From contig SMLU01000003.1 of assembly GCA_007859745.1 (NCBI GenBank), positions 372,001 to 436,000 on the forward strand: a DNA stretch of 64,000 nt. The letters run 5' to 3'. Source of the DNA: Phycisphaerae bacterium RAS1 (GTDB lineage: Bacteria; Planctomycetota; Phycisphaerae; UBA1845; Fen-1342). How positions within the stretch are numbered: position 1 is the first letter of the stretch; every line of letters starts with the position of its first letter. This document shows positions 57,368 to 64,000 of this stretch, piece after piece. The translations under genes were made by a program, and so were the position numbers. Under the pieces are notes generated by a model. It saw nothing but the letters and a program-made list of their open reading frames with translations. It had not been told where the DNA came from and did no database searches.

Positions 57368-59217
57368 CCCTCCGCTATCAGAGCGAGGGCGGCGTCGGCC
57401 GCCGCCAGTTCGCCGCGCGACAGCCCCATCACCCCTTCCCCGCGCAGGTTCTCCGCCGCCCGCTGCAGCGCCGGCGCCACCACCGCGTCCAGCAGGTCGC
57501 GCTGAACGGACTCGAGCTGCCGCGCCTTCAGTTTCGCGGCGGCGCGCGTAACGTATGTTCCGAGCGCGCCCTCGGTCAGCAGGCTCGTGAATGCCAGCAT
57601 CGCCGGAGCGAAAATCAGGTCATTCACGCCGGTGCCGCCCGTCTTGATCGCCAGCGCGACGCCCGCCACGTCCGTGGTGGCCCGCGCCGCGCGAAGCGTG
57701 TTCAGCAGGGCCGGCCTGCGCCGCAGCGACTCGTACATCTCGTCCGCCGCCGCGCGAATTTCAACATCCACCCGCCGCGCGTGATCCGTGGCTGCGGCGG
57801 CGAACGTGCTCTTCAGGCCGTCCTGGCTGTCGGCCAGCGCGCGAAACAGCAGTTTCCAGAACGCCGCCTCGGCGCTTCGCCCATCCGCCCGCCGCGCCGA
57901 TTCGCGCGTCAGCGCAGCCAGAAGATCATCCAGCACGTCCGAAAGCACCTGTCCCTCGACATTGGCGGTCCGCGCCACGCGGCCGTCAGCCCGCGCCGCC
58001 AGCAGCTCGCGCGCCGCCCGCCATAACTGCCGCGCCGGCCACGTCAGCGCCGCACGCACGTGCCCCAGCGCCGCCCCCACGCCGGGCAGCTCCAGCATCG
58101 CCAGCAGCGCGGCGCTGGCGCGGCGGAAACTGTCGTATCGCTGCGGGTGCTCCAGAAAGTCGCGGCGATAGGCTTCGACGCCGCCGGCCAGCGCCCCGCG
58201 AACCAGCTCGCGCCACGCGTCCGCCGCGGCGTGTTCCTGGCGCAGCGGCGCCGTCCATTCATCCCAGTGTGCCCGAATGAACTCGATCACGTCCGCCCCG
58301 GCGCAGCGCGTGGCGTCGCAGTCTCTCGACACAAGCGGCGCCACTGCCGCCAGCAGCTCCTGCGCATCCGCCGCACCCGGGGGAATGCCGTTCTCCCCCG
58401 TGACGTGCACCCGGAGCGAAACCACGCGAACCGTCGCCGCCAGATCGCCTGCTTCCGCGATGCGATCGCGGAGCGACGATTCGATTAGACCCTGATGCTC
58501 CGCCGCCAGCTTGTTAACGCAGATGACAATCGGCCGCCGCAGCCGCGCGACCAGCCGCAGAATCCGCCACGCCGCCAGGTCGGCGTATTTCTCCTTGCTC
58601 AGTACGAAGACATACGCATCCGCCAGCCCCAGCACCTCAAACAGACCGCGCCGGTAGCTCTGCGCCGCCAGCGAATCGAAGTCCGGCGTATCCCAAACAA
58701 CGCAGTCTCCCAGGCCGCGCGACTCATCGAAAAGTCCGCCGCTTGCTGGCGGCGAGGCGGGCACGTTCTGCAGCGACCATGCGTCCAGTTCCTCACGCCG
58801 CAGGTCGTGCGGCGCGGTCCGGCCGCGGCCGCCGAACAGCCCGGCAATCCACGTCTCATCCGACGCGTCCGGGCAAAGCCGAAAGCCCTGCGGATGAACG
58901 GTGAAACCGGCCAGCGGGCTGACTTGCGCCGCCGGCGCGGCGACCAGCAGATTGGTGATCGTGCTCTTGCCGGTTTGCGTCGGCCCGATGACGGCGACCT
59001 GGGTCGGCCGGTCGGCGTGCGACAACGGTCCGTATCGCAGGGCGGCCTCGGCCAGCGTCAGCGACGCCTGCGGCCCATCCGCTGCCGTGCGACCGTCGGA
59101 AATCGCGGCACAGCGCTCGTGCGCCGCCAGCAGTTCCCGCACGAACGAGTAGACCGTTCGCAGGGAATCGGTGGCACGCGCGGTCCAGCCTGCCGTCGGG
59201 CTGTCGGGAGTTTGCAC
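57358..59217 (-). CDS. Dynamin-like GTPase, first of a pair
   Basis: About 619 residues from a GTG at 59217 ('VQTPDSPTAGWTARATD'); an ATG at 59289 would add 24 residues without similarity to the rest. G1 'VIGPTQTGKSTITNLL', G3 'VVWDTPDFDSLAAQSYRRGL', G4 'VICVNKLAAEHQ' (NKxx rather than NKxD). A long alpha-helical stalk-like region covers about 270-560, with hydrophobic stretches near 520-570 ('NDLIFAPAMLAFTSLLTEGA'). It overlaps the next GTPase gene by 10 bases. The pair may hetero-oligomerise. Divergent from the zinc-ribbon gene. Confidence 0.82.
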   Translation of the reverse strand: MQTPDSPTAGWTARATDSLRTVYSFVRELLAAHERCAAISDGRTAADGPQASLTLAEAALRYGPLSHADRPTQVAVIGPTQTGKSTITNLLVAAPAAQVSPLAGFTVHPQGFRLCPDASDETWIAGLFGGRGRTAPHDLRREELDAWSLQNVPASPPASGGLFDESRGLGDCVVWDTPDFDSLAAQSYRRGLFEVLGLADAYVFVLSKEKYADLAAWRILRLVARLRRPIVICVNKLAAEHQGLIESSLRDRIAEAGDLAATVRVVSLRVHVTGENGIPPGAADAQELLAAVAPLVSRDCDATRCAGADVIEFIRAHWDEWTAPLRQEHAAADAWRELVRGALAGGVEAYRRDFLEHPQRYDSFRRASAALLAMLELPGVGAALGHVRAALTWPARQLWRAARELLAARADGRVARTANVEGQVLSDVLDDLLAALTRESARRADGRSAEAAFWKLLFRALADSQDGLKSTFAAAATDHARRVDVEIRAAADEMYESLRRRPALLNTLRAARATTDVAGVALAIKTGGTGVNDLIFAPAMLAFTSLLTEGALGTYVTRAAAKLKARQLESVQRDLLDAVVAPALQRAAENLRGEGVMGLSRGELAAADAALALIAEGCA

Positions 59218-59302
59218 AACGGGGTATTCTGCCCGCGCTCGTCCGAATTCGACAGTCGGCGACGCGATCCGCGGATGGGCCGGCGGCAACGGAGAGAGAG
59301 AG

Positions 59303-60205
59303 TTGGCGATTCAGTTCACCTGCGTCGGCTGTCAGCAGCCGATTGAAGTAGACGATGAACACGCGGGCCGCGCGGCGGCCTGTCCCTATTGCCGGCACGT
59401 GGTGACCGTCCCGCAGGCGTCAACCCTGCGCCGCGATGAGCCGGTGGCCGCCCGGCCGCTGGGTGAACCACCGCCGGTCGCCGGCCCCGACGCCGATGAA
59501 CTCGCGGCCCTGAAGCTGCTGGAGCTGCGCGAAAGCGCGTCGCGCGAGGAGCTGCGCGGAGCGTGGAGGAGCAAATCAGAAGCCTGGCATCCCGAGCGCG
59601 CCCCGGAGGCCCGCAAGGACGAGTACTACGAGCGATATCGCGCCTTGCAGGCCGCGTTCGACTGCCTCAGCCGAGCGCACAACGAAGGCCGACTCCCGCG
59701 CGGGACGCCGCCGTCCCCACCGCTTGAACGCTCTGAGTCCGGCTCACTTTCGCCCGACCGCTATGCGCCGATCGGCCCGCCGCCCCTGCATGTCGGCCCG
59801 CCGCCCGATGCCGCGTCCCGCGCCGCCCGGACCTACGGCCGCCGGGCGCTGGTCTGCTCCGCCCTCGTCGCCGTACTGATCAGTGTTCTGGCGGTCCGCT
59901 GGGCGATCGCCACGGTCAACCACCTGCCACCATCCATGGATCCGGCTGAAATGCAGCAGTACGTGCAGAAACCGGAAGTCCAGAAGGCGATCCTGCTCGA
60001 TCTGCAGAATGACAAGTGGTTCGCCGGCGCCCGCGTCGGCGGCGCGTTCTTCGGGCTTGTGGGGGTGGTGCTTGCGATCGTCAGCCTGCGCTGCGGCGGA
60101 CGGCGAAGCCTGGCCGCCATCGTCAGCCTTGTCATCTGCGCGCCGGTGGCGCTGTGTTGCATGGGGGATCTGGTGGCCATATTCGTTTCGTCAATGATGA
60201 ATTGA
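59303..60205 (+). CDS. Zinc-ribbon, J-like and transmembrane protein
   Basis: 300 residues from a TTG at 59303 preceded by GGAGAGAG. N-terminal zinc ribbon 'CVGCQQPIEVDDEHAGRAAAC-PYC' (about 6-30). A degenerate J-like region follows (about 75-125: 'LLELRESASREELRGAWRSK', 'AWHPERAPEARKDEYYERY') in which the HPD signature of DnaJ is HPE, so Hsp70 stimulation is unlikely. A Pro/Ser linker and three C-terminal membrane helices (about 175-200, 245-265, 270-295) complete it. The last 15 bases overlap the convergent hydrolase gene. Confidence 0.78.
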   Translation: MAIQFTCVGCQQPIEVDDEHAGRAAACPYCRHVVTVPQASTLRRDEPVAARPLGEPPPVAGPDADELAALKLLELRESASREELRGAWRSKSEAWHPERAPEARKDEYYERYRALQAAFDCLSRAHNEGRLPRGTPPSPPLERSESGSLSPDRYAPIGPPPLHVGPPPDAASRAARTYGRRALVCSALVAVLISVLAVRWAIATVNHLPPSMDPAEMQQYVQKPEVQKAILLDLQNDKWFAGARVGGAFFGLVGVVLAIVSLRCGGRRSLAAIVSLVICAPVALCCMGDLVAIFVSSMMN

Positions 60206-61135
60206 GGCCGGCCGGTATTCGAGCGTGCAGCGCTTCGCCGCCAGCGTCCCAAGCGACCCGTCGGCAAGCCAGCGGCGCCCGCCCTCATCACCGAGAACAT
60301 GCGCATCCAGGAACGCGGTCGTCGCGGCGCAAATCCACGAGTGATGCGCGGGGTCGGCCGTCGAGCGGGCCGCGATGCGCAGTCCGCTGACATCCGTGAA
60401 TGAGTAATGGTGGGCGCCGTCTATCAACATCATGTAGGCGTCGGCGAGTGAGATGCCCAGAAACGGGTCCCAGCGCCAGCGCAGCGGACGCTTGCCGGGC
60501 GGCTCGTCGCGCGTTCCGGTCATCAGCAGGCAGGGTTTGTCGATCTCGCTCCACGCGTCCGCCGCCGCTCCGAGCGTCCCCGCGCCGCTCGGTGACATCG
60601 CAATCGCCGCCCGGACACGCGAATCGCGGAAAGTCGCCGCCGGGCCGCGGCCCAGTTCAACCCGTTGCCCGACGACGGCCAGAGCGGTGTACGCCCCGAA
60701 CGAATGACCGGCGACGGCGACGCGCAGCGGATCAACCAGCGGAGCGAACGTGTCATGCCGCGCGATGTGGTCGATAATGAACGACACGTCCAGCGGACGA
60801 TGCCGCAGGTTCTCCGGGTCGGATGTGAAGCGCCGCACGGCAACGTCCAGCGGCTCGTTCACCGCGCGGAACGCGGCGGTGTCGCTGCCCGCATGCTGCA
60901 CGTGGATCACCAGCCAGCCGCGCGCCGCCAGGTGTTCCCCGAGAAATGCGTACCCGTCGCGCGAGCCGCCCAGGCCGTGACTGAAGACCAGCAGCGGCAG
61001 GCGGCGCGCGTCGGAAATCGCGTCTCCCGGCAGCCGCAGGCGGACCGGCACGTCGCGCCCGCGGCGCGCGTCGTGCCACGTCTCGGCGTGAACGGCCGCG
61101 GGGAATATCGTCCGCAGGGGGTCGTATGCCGGCAT
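60191..61135 (-). CDS. Alpha/beta hydrolase (PAF-acetylhydrolase/dienelactone-hydrolase-like)
   Basis: 314 residues from the ATG at 61135; upstream starts add translated repeat sequence. Nucleophile elbow G-x-S-x-G in 'VAVAGHSFGAYTALAV' (Ser about 156), oxyanion region 'LLVFSHGLGGSRDGY', Asp in 'KPCLLMTGTRDEPPG' and His candidate in 'LIDGAHHYSFTDV'. No signal peptide. Substrate unknown. The 3' end overlaps that of the convergent zinc-ribbon gene by 15 bases. Confidence 0.85.
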   Translation of the reverse strand: MPAYDPLRTIFPAAVHAETWHDARRGRDVPVRLRLPGDAISDARRLPLLVFSHGLGGSRDGYAFLGEHLAARGWLVIHVQHAGSDTAAFRAVNEPLDVAVRRFTSDPENLRHRPLDVSFIIDHIARHDTFAPLVDPLRVAVAGHSFGAYTALAVVGQRVELGRGPAATFRDSRVRAAIAMSPSGAGTLGAAADAWSEIDKPCLLMTGTRDEPPGKRPLRWRWDPFLGISLADAYMMLIDGAHHYSFTDVSGLRIAARSTADPAHHSWICAATTAFLDAHVLGDEGGRRWLADGSLGTLAAKRCTLEYRPASIHH

Positions 61136-61177
61136 TAGTCGTGCCTGACTATATCGCACCGCAGAGCCGAATCGTCC

Positions 61178-61241
61178 GGGTGAAGCGGGCATCTTGCCCG
61201 TTCCCCAGACCGCAGGGACGGGCGAGACGCCCGTCCCACCC
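61178..61241. repeat. Family C palindromic element upstream of thyX
   Basis: Same architecture as 41117-41180: GGGTGAAGCGGGCATCTTGCCC on the left and ACGGGCGAGACGCCCGTCCC on the right. Further half-copies of CGTCCCACCC follow to about 61300. It sits between divergent genes and must overlap the hydrolase and thyX promoter region. Confidence 0.9.
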
Positions 61242-61359
61242 GAATGTCCACAGCCTCAGACGCGCGTCCCACCCTTGGTCATTTCGCCCGTCCCACCCGC
61301 GGTTCTTTCGCCGCTTCGCCGCCCGGCTAAGATGCGCAGATTCATACAGGAGTCCGCAC

Positions 61360-62130
61360 GTGAAGATCGTCCGCGATCCCTCGGTGTATCTGGTCGGCCG
61401 GCAGACGACCGACGCCGCCGCCATCGAGCGGTTTCTGGCCGACCATCAGGCGAGCTGGTCGACCGACACCGAAGTCGGCGCCGAAAAGCTGTGCGAGATC
61501 GCCGGCCGGGTCTGCTACATGTCGTTTGGGAAAGGCCGAAAATCCAGCGCCGAGTACCTGGGCAACATCATCGAGATGGCCCACGGCTCGGTGCTCGAAC
61601 ACGCAGTCTGGAACTTCGTCATCACCGGTGTCTCACGCTCCTTCACGCACGAGCTGGTGCGGCACCGGGCCGGGTTCGGCTACTCGCAGCTTTCGCAGCG
61701 ATACGTGGATGAGAGCACGGCCGACTTCGTCGAGCCCGAGTGCATCGCCGACGACCCGGAGCTGCACACCGTCTGGCTCGAATCCGTCCGACAGTCGCAC
61801 GAAGCCTATATGAAGCTGGTCGAAGGGCTGGCGCGGCGCTTCGCAAGCGAGCCGTCCGCGACGCTGCGCCGAAAGCTGGCCCGCCAGGCGGCCCGCAGCG
61901 TGCTGCCCAACGCGACCGAAACGAAGATCTTCGTCACCGGCAACGGCCGCGCTTGGCGGCACTTCATCGAGGCCCGCGCCAATGAGCACGCCGAAGTGGA
62001 GATTCGAAAGGTCGCCGTCGCGATCCTGCGCGTGCTGCAGAAGGAGTCGCCCAATCTGTTCGGCGACTACACCATCACGACGTTGGCCGACGGCTTGGAG
62101 ATCGCCTCGACCGAGCACCGCAAGGTCTAG
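61360..62130 (+). CDS. thyX: Flavin-dependent thymidylate synthase ThyX
   Basis: 256 residues from a GTG at 61360, eight bases after AGGAG. The ThyX signature RHR-x7-S-x-RY is present as 'RHRAGFGYSQLSQRY' (about 103-117). Flavin/dUMP-binding regions 'HGSVLEHAVWNFVITGVS', 'LPNATETKIFVTGNGRAW' and 'IEARANEHAEVEIRKVA' are complete. It methylates dUMP with methylenetetrahydrofolate and FAD. A family C repeat lies 120 bases upstream. Confidence 0.96.
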   Translation: MKIVRDPSVYLVGRQTTDAAAIERFLADHQASWSTDTEVGAEKLCEIAGRVCYMSFGKGRKSSAEYLGNIIEMAHGSVLEHAVWNFVITGVSRSFTHELVRHRAGFGYSQLSQRYVDESTADFVEPECIADDPELHTVWLESVRQSHEAYMKLVEGLARRFASEPSATLRRKLARQAARSVLPNATETKIFVTGNGRAWRHFIEARANEHAEVEIRKVAVAILRVLQKESPNLFGDYTITTLADGLEIASTEHRKV

Positions 62131-62149
62131 GCTGATTGTGAGATGTGGT

Positions 62150-63319
62150 ATGGGCTTCCACCCGGTAAATCCGCCGCCCGACTTGCAGCCGGTTGCGACG
62201 CAGGCCCGCCCGCCGCGGGCGCCGCACGGATGGTTCGCCTGGGGGGTGAGTGTTGCGCTCATGGCGGTCTGCGCGAGTGCGCCGCGCGCCGTGGCGGACT
62301 GGGCCGACATCTATCTGACGAACGGCCTGGTCTTGCGGGCCGAAATCGAAGAGGAGGCCGACGCCGTCGTGATCCGCAACGAGGCCGGCACGGCGCGCAT
62401 CTTGCGAGCCGACATTCTCCGGATCGAGGTGCTGCGCGACTTGCGGCCGGCGGCTTCGCAGCCCGGCGCGCCTCCGCCGCAGGCCACACAATCCCGGCCA
62501 TCCGCAGCGGACCGGCAACCCAAATCCGCGCCGCCCGCCTCTCAGCCCACCGCATCATCCGCAGCGGCCGACGACGACGAGCCCGTCCCGGATGACGAAC
62601 GGCCGCGCGACGGCGCATTTCCGCCGCCCCCGTTGCTGACGCCGCGCGACATTCAGCGTTTGCGGATCAACGAGCTGAAGCTGAGCGGCCCGCCGGAGAA
62701 GGTCCGCGTGCGGCTCGGCGAGCGCGGCCAGAAGACCGACCTGGCCAAGCGCGTGCAGCAGGAGCTGGAGCAGCAACCAAGCGCCGACTCGCAGATCCTC
62801 CGCGTGCTCGCCCGCGGCGAGCCGCACGAAAAACTGCAGGCGATCGTCAAGGCCACCGGCGCGGCGCACGCAGACGAAATCGAAATCCAGAGCGATCCCG
62901 AGGCGTTCGCCCTGTTTCGACAGCAGATCGTGCCGCGCGTGATGCGCGGCTGCGCCCGCTCCGGCTGTCACGGCGGGGCCGAGGCACAGGCATTTCGGCT
63001 GCCCGCGGCCAGCGCCAGCAATGATGCGGCGGTGTACACCCTCTTCGCGATGCTCAACGAAATCAATCCCGGAAGCGGGGCGCTGATCGACCGTGCCGCG
63101 CCGGACCAGAGCCGGCTGCTCACTTTCATGCTCCCGGCGGCAGACAACCCGGCCCCCCATCCGTCCGTCGGCGACCGAAAGTTCACGCCGGTGCTGAAGG
63201 GGCGCAACGACCCGCAATTCGCGCTGATCGAGTCGTGGATCGCTTCGCTGCGCCGCCCGCGGCCGGACTACGGATTGGAATACGTCATGCCGTCGCCACC
63301 GCCCGGAACCAAGCCGTAA
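62150..63319 (+). CDS. Exported protein with CX4CH (possible variant haem) motif
   Basis: About 389 residues from the ATG at 62150; a GTG at 62138 is in frame. The signal region is 'WFAWGVSVALMAVCASA'. A domain at about 50-90 resembles planctomycete export proteins ('IYLTNGLVLRAEIEEEA'), then a Gln/Pro/Ala-rich disordered linker (about 100-165), then a helical domain. 'RGCARSGCHGGAEA' (about residues 266-278) is a C-x4-C-H sequence like the variant haem-binding motifs of Planctomycetota cytochrome-like proteins. No distal Met can be assigned. It follows thyX by 19 bases. The initial ATG lies within a repeat word shared with 47521-47540. Confidence 0.65.
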   Translation: MGFHPVNPPPDLQPVATQARPPRAPHGWFAWGVSVALMAVCASAPRAVADWADIYLTNGLVLRAEIEEEADAVVIRNEAGTARILRADILRIEVLRDLRPAASQPGAPPPQATQSRPSAADRQPKSAPPASQPTASSAAADDDEPVPDDERPRDGAFPPPPLLTPRDIQRLRINELKLSGPPEKVRVRLGERGQKTDLAKRVQQELEQQPSADSQILRVLARGEPHEKLQAIVKATGAAHADEIEIQSDPEAFALFRQQIVPRVMRGCARSGCHGGAEAQAFRLPAASASNDAAVYTLFAMLNEINPGSGALIDRAAPDQSRLLTFMLPAADNPAPHPSVGDRKFTPVLKGRNDPQFALIESWIASLRRPRPDYGLEYVMPSPPPGTKP

Positions 63320-63476
63320 GCCGTCCCTGCTCCAATAACATGTGGCCATCTGAAGAACCTCGCGATTGCCTCCCGCGAAAACGATGACGACGCCGGGTCG
63401 ATTCCGCCACGCCGCGCCGCCTATACTCTTCTGACGGTCCGTCGCCTTACCCCGCGGCGGCTCTGAGAGTACGCCA

Positions 63477-64000
63477 TGAAAAACGCGCGCCGTTTCGCCG
63501 CAAATCTGATCCTGCCCGCGCTCCTTCTCGGTTCGCCGGTGGCGCGCGCCGGCGGGCGGGCGTTCATGCTGGCGCTCAGCTACGACGAAAACGCCGTGCT
63601 CGAGGTCCACGCCGACGGATCCGTCGGCGATGCGATCCTGAACGGCAGTGACGGACTGGGCGGCCCGTTCGGCGCCAGCGCGATCGTGCGCGGCCCGGAT
63701 GACTGCCTTTACATCGGAAACTTCGACAGCCTCGAACTGCTGCGCATCTGCGGCTCACCGCCGCAGGTCACGGTCCTGGCCGACGGCGCCGACGGACTGA
63801 ACACTCCCGACGGCCTGGCGCCCGGAACCGACGGCGAAATCTACGTCGCTAATCGCTTCTCGCGGAACATCCTGAGGGTTGACCCGAACGGCGACGTTTA
63901 CGAAGTCGATGCGCTCGACGGCCGGCCGATGTGCATCGTCGCCGCCCCTGGGTGGCTCTTCGTGGCCGACGACCTGGGGAATATCTTCGGCTACGACGCC
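63477..64000 (+). CDS. Secreted NHL/SMP-30-like beta-propeller protein, 3' end beyond window
   Basis: 174 residues are visible from the ATG at 63477 and the frame is open at the edge. Signal peptide 'LILPALLLGSPVARAG'. Repeats with 'DGLGGPFGASAIVRGPDDC', 'NTPDGLAPGTDGEIYVANR' and 'NILRVDPNGDVYEVDAL' follow the pattern of six-bladed NHL/SMP-30-type propellers. Such proteins are frequent extracellular sensors or carriers in Planctomycetota. No enzymatic motif is visible in this part. Confidence 0.75.

Overview
High-GC chromosomal DNA from a diderm bacterium. The gene content points to Planctomycetota, most likely a Phycisphaerae-like lineage: secreted proteins ending in dockerin-like calcium-binding tails with a shared 'LDINPF' word, a cysteine-rich GACC-type module, several membrane proteins carrying 'CxxCxYxL...CPxCG' zinc ribbons, ThyX rather than ThyA, a TonB receptor, an OmpA-domain protein, and a very large secreted GH38 mannosidase. 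The taxonomic call is inference; no rRNA gene is present.

Layout. 1-9527 (minus strand) is one long, mostly overlapping operon: histidine kinase, receiver, HD-GYP, a membrane GAF/degenerate-GGDEF protein, STAS, then PilB/GspE, PilC/GspF and a PilM-like protein cut by the window edge. It looks like a cyclic-di-GMP-linked control module fused to a type IV pilus or type II secretion motor. 9720-12406 holds divergent UDP-xylose synthase and UDP-glucose dehydrogenase. 12575-17777 carries an AmmeMemoRadiSam radical SAM enzyme, a zinc-ribbon membrane protein, an antitoxin with a PIN toxin broken by an 8-bp tandem duplication, a lipoprotein, a membrane protein, an amidohydrolase and a small membrane protein. 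17851-20506 is a VWA protein plus a membrane-anchored substrate-binding/OmpA fusion without any ABC permease or ATPase. 20828-23337 is a run of three secreted proteins behind a CT microsatellite. 23366-26460 has YacG, an RRM protein with a clear terminator, acylphosphatase, a lipoprotein and a CheY-like receiver. 26537-28031 is an IS1182-like insertion sequence with a 4-bp target duplication. 28089-33271 has an M20 amidohydrolase, two proteins of unknown function (one a zinc-ribbon membrane protein) and a GT39-like glycosyltransferase. 33285-38563 is a hybrid kinase divergent from a substrate-binding protein and TonB receptor pair. 38581-45895 has QueE, an orphan nusA, a double DinB protein, a lipoprotein with an alginate-export-like porin, and a dockerin-like protein. 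46084-54222 has the GH38 mannosidase and a UvrD/PcrA helicase. 54613-64000 has a 44-residue membrane peptide, a Lon-N protein, two overlapping membrane GTPases, a zinc-ribbon/J-like protein, an alpha/beta hydrolase, ThyX, a CX4CH protein and a truncated beta-propeller protein.

The most distinctive property of the window is a dense set of small palindromic repeat families (called A to G here) between genes and also inside genes. At least five sit in frame within the GH38 gene, one lies in frame in the signal-peptide region of a lipoprotein, one gives the tail and stop codon of the glycosyltransferase, and the insertion sequence itself landed in one. This resembles the protein-invading palindromic elements known from Rickettsia, but the families here are different. 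No tRNA, rRNA or CRISPR array was found.
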